Shown here in pieces: positions 16,526 through 24,594 of a stretch of 64,000 nt of DNA. A program made the position numbers and the translations under genes. The DNA is taken from contig JAFWYJ010000049.1 in the NCBI GenBank assembly GCA_017517745.1, forward strand, positions 28,084-92,083, read 5' to 3'. The notes under the pieces were generated by a model. That model searched no databases, was not told the origin of the DNA, and saw only the letters and a list, made by a program, of their open reading frames with translations. This DNA is from Clostridia bacterium (GTDB taxonomy: Bacteria > Bacillota > Clostridia > Oscillospirales > CAG-272). Position 1 is the stretch's first letter. Every line of letters begins with the position of its first letter.

Positions 16526-17614
16526 TTATATCTCGGTGTGCGAGGCGAACGTGCCCGCGACCTTGAGCCGATCGCACACTTCGTTTAATTCTTCAATCAT
16601 TTTTGCGCCGTTCTCGGTATCGAGCGTGCCGTCGATCTCCACGTAGAAATAATACTGCCAAGAGTGCTTTTTCATCGGTCTGGAGCGAAGTGCCGTCATA
16701 TTATAGCCGTACTTTCCGATGATTGCGATCGCATTGGCAAGCGAACCTGCCTCGTGTTTGACGGTGAACATCAGAACCGTATTGGTCAGCGCAGACGAAT
16801 TTGCTTTTACCTTGGAAAGAACCGCAAAGCGCGTGGTATTCTCGCCGCTTTTGTTGACGTTTGCTTCAATCACCTTCAACCCGTAAATCTCAGCGGTTTC
16901 TACGCTTGCGATCGCGCCGAGAGATTTGTCGTTTGCATCGGCAACAGTCTTGGCGGCGAGGGCTGTGTTGTTGGCTTCTTCTGTTGCGAATCCGCGCATT
17001 TCAATATAATCGTGGCATTGGCTGAGCGCTTGCGGATGGCTGGTTACTTTTTTGATATCTTCAACGGTCGCGCCGGGAACGCCGAGGAGATTTTGATGAA
17101 TCTCAAGCTCGTAGATTCCGTTGATGAACAAATTGCCTGAAAAAATCAGGTCAATGGTCTGCCCCACCTCGCCTGCATAGCTGTTCTCAATGGGAAGCAC
17201 CGCTACGTCGCTCTCGCCTTTGAGTACCGAATCATACGCCGCCTTGAAATCGCCGTATGAAACACGGTTTCCTTGCGGGAAGATTCTGCCTGCCGCGATG
17301 TGCGCGAATGCGCCCTCCACGCCGCTATATGCCACTTTGAGTCCGTTTTGCATACGGTGTTGATAGGCACGAGAAATCGACATCAGATGCTTCAGATAGT
17401 CGATATAATATTCTTTCAATACGTCATCATTCACAAGAGCAGAGTTCTTTTCCACGACGGCATCCTCGCGCTTTTGGTCAAGGATCGGAAGCCCAAACTC
17501 ACTTTTATACTCGTAAACAAGCTCTGCCGCTCTCATTCTCTGGATGAACAACTCTGCCATCCGGGCATCGACTTCGTTGATGATCTTTCTGGCTTCTTCA
17601 AGTTTATTTGACAT
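16526..17614 (-). CDS. pheA: Bifunctional chorismate mutase-prephenate dehydratase (P-protein)
   Basis: The 362-residue protein has an AroQ-type chorismate mutase at residues 1-85 (INEVDARMAELFIQRMRAAE), a prephenate dehydratase domain at about 93-275 (YSGVEGAFAHIAA, VLPIENSYAGEVG, SHPQALSQC, NTTRFAVL-like ENTTRFAVL), and a C-terminal ACT domain at about 285-360 (KHEAGSLANAIAIIGKYGYNMTALRSRP). The ESRP-type signature is altered to RSRP. It converts chorismate to prephenate and phenylpyruvate, and the ACT domain normally binds phenylalanine for feedback. It follows DAHP synthase by 16 nt. Confidence 0.95.
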   Translation of the reverse strand: MSNKLEEARKIINEVDARMAELFIQRMRAAELVYEYKSEFGLPILDQKREDAVVEKNSALVNDDVLKEYYIDYLKHLMSISRAYQHRMQNGLKVAYSGVEGAFAHIAAGRIFPQGNRVSYGDFKAAYDSVLKGESDVAVLPIENSYAGEVGQTIDLIFSGNLFINGIYELEIHQNLLGVPGATVEDIKKVTSHPQALSQCHDYIEMRGFATEEANNTALAAKTVADANDKSLGAIASVETAEIYGLKVIEANVNKSGENTTRFAVLSKVKANSSALTNTVLMFTVKHEAGSLANAIAIIGKYGYNMTALRSRPMKKHSWQYYFYVEIDGTLDTENGAKMIEELNEVCDRLKVAGTFASHTEI

Positions 17615-17630
17615 TTCCGTTCATTCCTTA

Positions 17631-18659
17631 TCAAAGCTTATCTGCAATATCGAAAATCAATCTTTCGGTTTTTTCCCAACCAAGGCATGGGTCGGTGATC
17701 GATTTTCCGAAAATATGCTCTTCCGGCTTGCAGAAACCATCCTCAAGGTAACTTTCGATCATGAGTCCTTTCACCAGACGCTTGATATCAGCGTTCTGAT
17801 TGCGGCTGTGAACAATATCCTTTGCAATGCGCACCTGCTCGAGATATTTTTTGCCGGAGTTGTTGTGGTTGGTATCTACGATAATAGAGGGGTTGCTCAG
17901 ATTGGATTTGGCGTAAAGCTCTTCAACACGGAGCAGATCCTCGTAATGGTAGTTGGAAGTGCTTCTTCCGGTGTAATCAATATATCCGCGCAGGATGGCG
18001 TGAGCGTAAGGATTTCCTTCACTTGTAACCTCCCAACCGCGATAGAGGAACGTGTGGCTTGACTGTGCCGCTACAATGGAGTTCATCATAACACTCAGAT
18101 CTCCGCCCGTAGGATTCTTCATGCCAACCGGGGCTTCTACGCCGCTCGACACAAGTCGGTGCTCCTGGTTTTCCACCGAGCGTGCGCCGATCGCAACGTA
18201 AGAGAGAAGATCGGAAAGGTAACGGTAGTTTTCGGGGTACAGCATTTCGTCCGCACAGGAGAAATCGTAGTCACGAAGCGCTGCCAGGTGAAGCTCGCGA
18301 ATGGAAACAATGCCCTTATACATGTCGGGTTTTGCTTCGGGATCGGGTTGATGGAGCATTCCTTTGTATCCTTGTCCCGTGGTTCTCGGCTTGTTGGTGT
18401 AAATACGAGGGATCATAATGATCTTATCCGACACTTGCTCTTCGATCTTGCGAAGTCTTGAAATATATTCCAACACCGGCTCTTGGTGGTCTGCGGAGCA
18501 AGGACCGATCACAAGAATGAATTTATTTGATTTGCCTTCGAAGACGGCTCTGATTTCTTCGTCTCGAGCGGCTTTGACTGCTGTCATCCGCTCGGTCAAG
18601 GGATATTCTTTTTTCACTTCTTGAGGGATGGGAAGCTTTCTGTGGAAATTCATTTGCAT
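17631..18659 (-). CDS. aroF: Class I 3-deoxy-7-phosphoheptulonate (DAHP) synthase
   Basis: The 342-residue enzyme condenses phosphoenolpyruvate and erythrose-4-phosphate, the first committed step of aromatic synthesis. Class I AroFGH hallmarks are VIGPCSADH near residue 50, RIYTNKPRTTGQGYKG near 84, GARSVENQEHR near 158 and DTNHNNSGK. GAGGTACAAAACA precedes the ATG. It is the first gene of the operon, directly after the leader peptide and attenuator. Its family is classically feedback-inhibited by one aromatic amino acid; which one is not readable here. Confidence 0.95.
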   Translation of the reverse strand: MQMNFHRKLPIPQEVKKEYPLTERMTAVKAARDEEIRAVFEGKSNKFILVIGPCSADHQEPVLEYISRLRKIEEQVSDKIIMIPRIYTNKPRTTGQGYKGMLHQPDPEAKPDMYKGIVSIRELHLAALRDYDFSCADEMLYPENYRYLSDLLSYVAIGARSVENQEHRLVSSGVEAPVGMKNPTGGDLSVMMNSIVAAQSSHTFLYRGWEVTSEGNPYAHAILRGYIDYTGRSTSNYHYEDLLRVEELYAKSNLSNPSIIVDTNHNNSGKKYLEQVRIAKDIVHSRNQNADIKRLVKGLMIESYLEDGFCKPEEHIFGKSITDPCLGWEKTERLIFDIADKL

Positions 18660-18701
18660 TGTTTTGTACCTCTTTTCTAATGTGTTTTTAAGCCTTCAAT
18701 T

Positions 18702-18756
18702 CAAAATAAAAAGCCCGCGTTTCGATGTGCCGGCAAAGGCACGACGAATGCGGACT
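18702..18756 (-). terminator. Attenuator terminator upstream of the aromatic operon
   Basis: On the minus strand AGTCCGC pairs with GCGGGCT (one G-U), TTCG with CGAA and GTGCC with GGCAC around the loop TTTGCC, and TTTTTATTTTG follows. It lies between the leader peptide stop (18786) and DAHP synthase (18659). Its 5' arm overlaps ACGGACAGTCC, which can instead pair with GGGCTGCCCGT inside the leader ORF (10 of 11 positions). Confidence 0.85.
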
Positions 18757-18773
18757 GTCCGTTTTTTTTGCTT

Positions 18774-18796
18774 CCGAAAATCTGATCAGTTTTCGG
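18774..18796 (-). promoter_or_regulatory. Leader hairpin at the leader-peptide stop codon
   Basis: CCGAAAA and TTTTCGG form a 7-bp stem around a loop that contains the palindrome CTGATCAG and the TGA stop. It sits where pause or anti-antiterminator hairpins lie in amino-acid operon leaders. Confidence 0.6.
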
Positions 18797-18860
18797 TTTT
18801 CACAAAAGACGGGCAGCCCTTGCCAAAGAAATAAAAGTAATAAAACTGATTTACAAACAT
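18786..18860 (-). CDS. Phe/Tyr-rich leader peptide of the aromatic operon
   Basis: A 24-codon ORF starts with ATG at 18860 behind AAGGAGGAG (8 nt spacing) and ends TGA at 18786. Residues 5-12 read QFYYFYFF, that is seven consecutive Phe or Tyr codons. This is the design of pheA/pheST-type leader peptides, in which ribosome stalling at scarce charged tRNA lets an antiterminator form. It is followed by a terminator and then DAHP synthase, pheA, aroB, aroEK, aroA and tyrA, so the codons match the operon's end products. It is far too short to be a normal enzyme. The attenuation role is inferred from this arrangement. Confidence 0.88.
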   Translation of the reverse strand: MFVNQFYYFYFFGKGCPSFVKTEN

Positions 18861-18892
18861 GGCTACTCCTCCTTCGTGAATTTGATGCTACC

Positions 18893-18921
18893 ATTATACG
18901 CCCGTTTTTTTGATTTGTCAA
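18893..18921 (-). promoter_or_regulatory. Promoter of the aromatic operon
   Basis: Perfect consensus on the minus strand: TTGACA (18921-18916), 17-nt spacer, TATAAT (18898-18893). It lies 32 nt before the leader-peptide ATG, giving an RNA leader of about 225 nt before DAHP synthase. Confidence 0.92.
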
Positions 18922-18965
18922 TAGTTTTTTTGAAATTTTTTGTGTCTTTTGATGAAAATCCATCA

Positions 18966-19034
18966 AAGGGCTGTTTTCCATCATGCAGAGCACGTGCATT
19001 GCTTCTGTGCCTGCCGGAAAACAGCCCCTTTTCG
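18966..19034 (-). terminator. Long hairpin ending the rpsB-polC cluster
   Basis: GGGCTGTTTTCC and GGAAAACAGCCC form a 12-bp stem enclosing about 45 nt that can fold further, 18 nt after the polC stop. On the minus strand TTTGATGGATTTT follows, a moderate U-tract. Confidence 0.6.
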
Positions 19035-19051
19035 GTCTTTTCTTGGATGTT

Positions 19052-22000
19052 TCAAAACATCATCGTCAGCTGGTCGGTCTCGTTGACGTTGTCCAAAACG
19101 CCGTTGGCACGAAGCATGTCGATGATCGATTTGCTCAGTTTGGCGCGGATCTGCAGGTCCTCCACAGAGAAGAAAGGCTCTTGATCTCGCGCTTCAATGA
19201 TGTTTTTGGCGGCGTTTTCACCGAGTCCGGGCAAGGAGGAAAACGGCATTCGGATACAGCCCTCCTCGGGTTGGAAGACGTAGGAATGCGATTTTTGCAA
19301 GTCTACGGGCAAAAATCTGATCCTGCGCGCCATCGCTTCATTGATGAGCTGAAGTACGGGAATGCTTGCCTGCTCCTTGGGAGAGGCTTCCTTGCCACGC
19401 TTTTGAATGTCGCGGAGAACGGCAACAACGTTGGATTTTCCTCCGCGTACCACGGTTGCGTCAAATCCGTTGGGCGCGACCGTGAACATGCTGCAATAGA
19501 ACGCCACGGGCTGATGTACTTTATACCATGCCAATCGGATCGCCGCCATGACGTAGGCGGCGGCATGCGCCTTCGGGAACAGATATTTGATCTTCTTACA
19601 AGAAAGAATGTACCACTCTGGCACACCGTGTTCTCGCATGGCGGCTTCCCACTCCGGGGTCAGTCCTTTTCCCTTTCGCACAGCCTCCATGATCTTGAAC
19701 GCGACCGCGTTTTCCAAGCCGTAACGAATCAAGTCCAGCATGATACCGTCACGCGTACCGATGACGCGGGAAATGTCACAAATTCCCGCCTTGATCAGAT
19801 CCTGCGCGTTTCCGAGCCACACGTTGGTTCCGTGCGTCAGTCCCGAGATCTGCAAAAGGTCGGCGAAGTTTTTGGGCTTCGCGTCAAGAAGCACCTGTTG
19901 AATGAATGAGGTTCCAAGCTCGGGGAGTCCGTAGGTTCCGATGAGACAGCCCTCGATGTCGTCCGGCTTGATGCCGAGCGGCGCGGTTGATTCAAAGAGC
20001 TCGTAGACCGAACGGTCGTTCATCGCAACGTCCGTGACGGAGGAATCGGTGAAGGTTTCGAGCCACTTGTATTTGGTCGGTACATCGTGTCCGAGCTCGT
20101 CAAGCTTGAGAATGGTGTCGTGCAGATAGGAAAAAGCAAAGTGCGTCGTGATCACGCCCTTGGAGGCGTCCTCTGCGGGATACTGTACGGGGGTGAAATC
20201 GTAGATCTCCTTGTTCTGCGGAACAACGATGATGCCGCCCGGATGCTGTCCCGTGCTCTTCTTGACACCCATGCAGTTCATGACAAGACGGTTCATTTCG
20301 GCTCTCGGGAGGCTGATTCCCTTTTGCTCGACGTATTTTGCGACGTATCCGTACGCCGTTTTATCCGCAAGCGTTCCCAGCGTTCCCGCGCGGAAGACGT
20401 GACCTTCACCGAAGAGTTCCTCAGTATATTTATGGACTCTGCCCTGCACGTCACCCGAGAAATTGAGGTCAATGTCGGGCGATTTGTCGCCGTAAAATCC
20501 AAGGAAGGTCTCGAACATGATGTCATGCCCGTCCGCCTTGTATTTCGTGCCACACTTGGGACAGTTTTTGTCCGGAAGGTCAAAGCCCGAACCGATTGAG
20601 CCGTCGGTGAAAAACTCATTGTGCTTGCAATCGGGATTGGGACAATAGTAATGCGGCGGCAGAGGATTTACCTCGGAGATCCCCGCCATCGTCGCGACGA
20701 AGGAGGATCCGACCGATCCGCGCGAGCCGACGAGATAGCCTTGCTCCTCGCTGTAATGCACGAGTCTTTGCGCGATCAGATAGAGCACGGCAAAGCCGTT
20801 CTTGATGATCGAAGTCAGTTCTTTTTCAAGGCGTGCCGAAACAAGCTCGGGCAAGGGATCGCCGTACATACTCTTCGCGCGTGCCCAGCACATATCCTGA
20901 AGCTCCTGCTCAGCTCCTTCCATCTCGGGCGTATAAGAACCCTCGGGGATCGGACGGATCTTCTCGATCTGATCGGCGATCAGATTGGTGTTGGTGACGA
21001 CCACCTCATAGGCTTTTTCTTCGCCCAAATAGGAAAATTCCTCGAGCATTTCCTCCGTGGTGCGGAAATAAAGCCCGGTATCTCGGTCAAAGTCCTTGAA
21101 TTTCATTCCCGCTTGGAGGATCTTGCGGTAAAGCTCGTCCTCTTTGTTGAGAAAATGCGCGTCACAGGTGGCACAGACCGGCTTGTGATATTTTTCTCCC
21201 AGCTCCACAACGCGTCGGTTGAGGTCTCGCAAGCCCTCTTCATCCGCAATTTTTCCCTCTGTGATCAAGAATCGATTGTTGCAGATGGGTTGGATCTCAA
21301 GATAGTCGTAAAAATTGACGATTTCCTCAATTTCGGATTCGGGACGGTTTTCCAAAATCGCGCGGATCAGCTCGCCCGATTCGCAGGCAGATCCGAGGAT
21401 CAAGCCCTCGCGATGGGTTTCCAAAAGCGTTTTCGGAATACGCGGGTTTCGCTTGAAATAATCCAGATAGCTGTAAGAAATCAGCTTGTAAAGATTCTTC
21501 AAGCCCGTCAGATTCTTTACCAAAATGATCTGATGGTAGGTATTGAGTTTCAACGGATCCGCCTTTTCGGTCATTTCCTTCTCCAAGGAAGGAAAATCGT
21601 GCAGATCCATCTTTTGCATCACACCGATCATGGCAAGATAGATCTTCGCCAACATTTCGGCGTCATCGCTTGCGCGGTGATGGTTGAAATCTCCAAGCCC
21701 ATAGGCGTTTGCGATGTTGTCCAGCGTATGCTTTTTCAGCTCGGGATTGATGTATCGGGAGAGCGCAAGCGTGTCAAGATAGGGATTTTCAAACGGTAGA
21801 TCGGCAAGCTTGGCAAAATGGCGGATGAATCCAATGTCAAAATTCGCATTGTGCGCGATCAGAAGCGGTACGTATTCTCCTGTGCCCGTTCCCTTTTTGA
21901 TGAAATCAAAAAATATGTTGAGTGCTTCCGGATACTTGGGTGCTCCTGCGACCATTTCGTCGGTAATTCCCGTGATCTTGGTATTTTCGGGCGGGATCGG

Positions 22001-23503
22001 ACCTTCGGGGTCAACAAAAGTTTGAAAACGGTCGAGTACCTCACCGCCGCGAACGCGAACGGCACCAATCTCGGTGATCATGCAATTTTGCACGGAAAGT
22101 CCCGTGGTCTCAATGTCAAACACCACGCATTCGGCGTTGAAATCAGGGTTGCATTTTCCCGTGATCGCGCTGGCGGTATTGTTGACAAAATATGCCTCCA
22201 TACCGTAGATCACCTTGAAATCGCTGTCCTTGGCTACCTTTTCATAGGCGAGCATCGCCTCGGGAAACGCCTGCACGTTTCCGTGGTCGGTGATGGCAAC
22301 CGCGGGATGTCCCCATTTCAAGGCGGTTTTCACTGCCACGTCGGGCGGGATCAGGGCGTCCATGGTGGAAAGATTGGTGTGCAGATGCAATTCCACGCGC
22401 TTTTTCTCCGCCTTGTCCTTGCGGAAAACCAGCGAAATCTGCGCGATGTCGGTGAAAACAAAGGTAAAATCGGGATCGACCTTGCCTTTTCGGGTAACGT
22501 GCTTGGCATAGCCGCGCAGTGCAAGCACACTGCCGTCTTTGACAAGCTTGCAAAGCTCGTCTGCTTCCTCCGGTTCCATGCCAAAGCTTCGGTGCTCGAT
22601 CGAGCAGTTGCCGTCAAAAATGTCGAACGTGATGTCGAATTTATCGCCCGAACGGCTTTCCTCGCGTTGGAAGTTGAAGACTTCACCCAAAATGACAACG
22701 TTTCTTTGCGGTTTGTCAATGGAAGAAATGCTGATGGGCTTCAGCTCAAACGGCTCGCCGAAGACGTATTGCGGTGAGGAAATGTCAAATGTACGCGTGC
22801 CGATCCTGCAGATTCCGTCTTCAATTTCAGGCGGAAGCGCGTCTGCATAGATCGATGCCGCGCGCGGAAGCATTTCCTGCTCCTCCACCACGGGAGCCTC
22901 CTCACTGACAAATTCCGCCTGACGGGCACGGTGGTATTCTTCCTCTGCCCTCGCCGCGTCTTTTTGCAACCGTTCCAACTGCTCTGTGATCGAATTTTGG
23001 TACTCCGCGGGATCGTATGACTGCATGCGATGAATGTTGACGCGAATCGAGTCTCCAAACTCCTCCCTCACGATCTCCTCCATCAAACGCGGTGTTTTTG
23101 CATCGTAAATCAAGTTGATTCCCGCTTCGGTGAACGGAATCTCCACGTTCAACTCGCCGCCCGAAAGACGGTAATCACAGTGGTTGAAAAAGCCGTTTGC
23201 GACGATTCCGCGTCGGTTGGTCTCCATCAGGAGATCCGGAACCAAAAGAGTGGAAAAATGCTCGTTCGGATAACGCGGACAGATGCGAACCATATTCAGT
23301 TGGTATGCCAACCGAATTTCTTCTTCCATTCGGTACAGCGTCAGTTTTTTGATGACACGAGGAAAAGCCGCAGAGACCTCAATGATTCTCTGTGGCTTGT
23401 CCGCGCGCAATTGAATGCTATCGGGATCGGCGGAGAGCAAGATCTCGGCGAATTCCGCCGATGGCTCATACCGATTGAATATCTCCAATAAATTTTTACT
23501 CAT
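19052..23503 (-). CDS. polC: DNA polymerase III alpha subunit, Gram-positive PolC type
   Basis: The 1483-residue PolC is the main replicative polymerase of low-GC Gram-positives. In order: an N-terminal region and OB-fold, a PHP domain beginning ELHLHTNLSTMDALI, and an inserted DEDDh proofreading exonuclease (CVVFDIETTGLSVQN; LIAHNANFDIGF). Then come the PHP remainder, the polymerase core (KSPDIDLNFSGDVQ with paired aspartates), a zinc-binding insert (CPNPDC...CPKCG) and C-terminal helix-hairpin-helix parts (SLPGLGENAAKNI). The ATG at 23503 overlaps the ispG stop as ATGA. It is the last gene of the rpsB-to-polC cluster. Length fits the family (about 1430-1470). Confidence 0.97.
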   Translation of the reverse strand: MSKNLLEIFNRYEPSAEFAEILLSADPDSIQLRADKPQRIIEVSAAFPRVIKKLTLYRMEEEIRLAYQLNMVRICPRYPNEHFSTLLVPDLLMETNRRGIVANGFFNHCDYRLSGGELNVEIPFTEAGINLIYDAKTPRLMEEIVREEFGDSIRVNIHRMQSYDPAEYQNSITEQLERLQKDAARAEEEYHRARQAEFVSEEAPVVEEQEMLPRAASIYADALPPEIEDGICRIGTRTFDISSPQYVFGEPFELKPISISSIDKPQRNVVILGEVFNFQREESRSGDKFDITFDIFDGNCSIEHRSFGMEPEEADELCKLVKDGSVLALRGYAKHVTRKGKVDPDFTFVFTDIAQISLVFRKDKAEKKRVELHLHTNLSTMDALIPPDVAVKTALKWGHPAVAITDHGNVQAFPEAMLAYEKVAKDSDFKVIYGMEAYFVNNTASAITGKCNPDFNAECVVFDIETTGLSVQNCMITEIGAVRVRGGEVLDRFQTFVDPEGPIPPENTKITGITDEMVAGAPKYPEALNIFFDFIKKGTGTGEYVPLLIAHNANFDIGFIRHFAKLADLPFENPYLDTLALSRYINPELKKHTLDNIANAYGLGDFNHHRASDDAEMLAKIYLAMIGVMQKMDLHDFPSLEKEMTEKADPLKLNTYHQIILVKNLTGLKNLYKLISYSYLDYFKRNPRIPKTLLETHREGLILGSACESGELIRAILENRPESEIEEIVNFYDYLEIQPICNNRFLITEGKIADEEGLRDLNRRVVELGEKYHKPVCATCDAHFLNKEDELYRKILQAGMKFKDFDRDTGLYFRTTEEMLEEFSYLGEEKAYEVVVTNTNLIADQIEKIRPIPEGSYTPEMEGAEQELQDMCWARAKSMYGDPLPELVSARLEKELTSIIKNGFAVLYLIAQRLVHYSEEQGYLVGSRGSVGSSFVATMAGISEVNPLPPHYYCPNPDCKHNEFFTDGSIGSGFDLPDKNCPKCGTKYKADGHDIMFETFLGFYGDKSPDIDLNFSGDVQGRVHKYTEELFGEGHVFRAGTLGTLADKTAYGYVAKYVEQKGISLPRAEMNRLVMNCMGVKKSTGQHPGGIIVVPQNKEIYDFTPVQYPAEDASKGVITTHFAFSYLHDTILKLDELGHDVPTKYKWLETFTDSSVTDVAMNDRSVYELFESTAPLGIKPDDIEGCLIGTYGLPELGTSFIQQVLLDAKPKNFADLLQISGLTHGTNVWLGNAQDLIKAGICDISRVIGTRDGIMLDLIRYGLENAVAFKIMEAVRKGKGLTPEWEAAMREHGVPEWYILSCKKIKYLFPKAHAAAYVMAAIRLAWYKVHQPVAFYCSMFTVAPNGFDATVVRGGKSNVVAVLRDIQKRGKEASPKEQASIPVLQLINEAMARRIRFLPVDLQKSHSYVFQPEEGCIRMPFSSLPGLGENAAKNIIEARDQEPFFSVEDLQIRAKLSKSIIDMLRANGVLDNVNETDQLTMMF

Positions 23504-24594
23504 GAATGCATCCCGTCTTTCAAAAGACAAATTTCCGCCAAAAGGCGTTCAATCACCTGCTCCTCCGGAATCTTCTCGACGATCTCGCCCTTTCGGAACA
23601 AGACTGCCTCTCCGATTCCGCCCGCGATGCCGACGTCTGCCTCGCGCGCCTCTCCGGGGCCGTTGACAACACATCCCATCAAAGCAACCTTCACGGGAAC
23701 ATCCTCCAGACCTGCCTCTTTGACAGCCGCCTCAAATTTCTTGACCAGAGGAATCAAGTCGATTTTGGTTCTGGCACACGTGGGACAGCTGACGATATCC
23801 AAGCCGCTCTGCCCTTCCAGACCGATCGCGCGCAGGATCTTCTTTGCGGCTCCGATTTCCAGCACGGGATCATCGGTGAGAGAGACGCGAAGCGTGTCTC
23901 CGATGCCGTCGCAAAGAACGGATCCGATGCCGATTGAGCTTTTGATCAAGCCGCGGTCACCGCCTCCCGCCTCGGTCACGCCGAGATGGATCGGATAAGC
24001 ACAAGATTGCGCCAACAAACGGTTTGCGGCAATCATATCCGAAACGGTCGATGCTTTGATGGAAATGACCGTCTGATCGAAATCGAATTTTTCAAGCAGC
24101 GCCGCGTGATAGAGCGCGCTCTCACAAAGCGCTGCCGGTGTGGGAGCGCCGTGTTTGGCGAGAATATGCTTCTCCAGAGAACCGCTGTTGACTCCGATGC
24201 GGATCGGAATCCCGCGACTCTTGCAAGCGTCGCAAACCGACTTCACACGCGCGTCATCACCGATGTTGCCGGGATTGATGCGAATCTTGTCAAAACCAAG
24301 CTCGGCACAGCGCAACGCGATCTTATAATCAAAATGGATGTCCGCCACGATCGGGATCGAAACCCCCGCCGCCTTGATGGCAAGAATCGTCTCTGCCGCC
24401 GCAAGCGTGGGAACCGAAATGCGAACGATGTCGCAACCCGCCGCCTCCAGCGCACGAATCTGTGCGACGGTGGCAACGGCATCCAGGGTGTCGGTGTTGG
24501 TCATGGATTGGATCGCGATGGGGTTTGTGCCACCAATGGCGCGGTTTCCGATTTTGACTTCTTTGCTTTTTCGTCTGATATCGTGATACTTCAT
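23500..24594 (-). CDS. ispG: 4-hydroxy-3-methylbut-2-enyl-diphosphate synthase (flavodoxin)
   Basis: The 364-residue IspG (GcpE) makes HMBPP from methylerythritol cyclodiphosphate with a 4Fe-4S cluster. The TIM-barrel part begins IGGTNPIAIQSMTNTDT near residue 22 and carries DIHFDYKIAL and RINPGNIG. The cluster cysteines lie in VSCPTCART near 265 and MGCVVNGPGEA near 309. It overlaps both the protease gene (24591-24594) and polC by 4 nt. The other MEP genes in the window are dxr and ispH. Confidence 0.96.
   Translation of the reverse strand: MKYHDIRRKSKEVKIGNRAIGGTNPIAIQSMTNTDTLDAVATVAQIRALEAAGCDIVRISVPTLAAAETILAIKAAGVSIPIVADIHFDYKIALRCAELGFDKIRINPGNIGDDARVKSVCDACKSRGIPIRIGVNSGSLEKHILAKHGAPTPAALCESALYHAALLEKFDFDQTVISIKASTVSDMIAANRLLAQSCAYPIHLGVTEAGGGDRGLIKSSIGIGSVLCDGIGDTLRVSLTDDPVLEIGAAKKILRAIGLEGQSGLDIVSCPTCARTKIDLIPLVKKFEAAVKEAGLEDVPVKVALMGCVVNGPGEAREADVGIAGGIGEAVLFRKGEIVEKIPEEQVIERLLAEICLLKDGMHS

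Noticed and set aside
18660-18886. T-box riboswitch in the aromatic operon leader
   Set aside because: I see no T-box consensus (TGGNACCGCG-like) or Stem I pattern, while a leader peptide, alternative stem and terminator explain the region.
20621-22777. Long plus-strand frames opposite polC
   Set aside because: They lie wholly inside polC, have no protein-like motifs, and start without ribosome sites.
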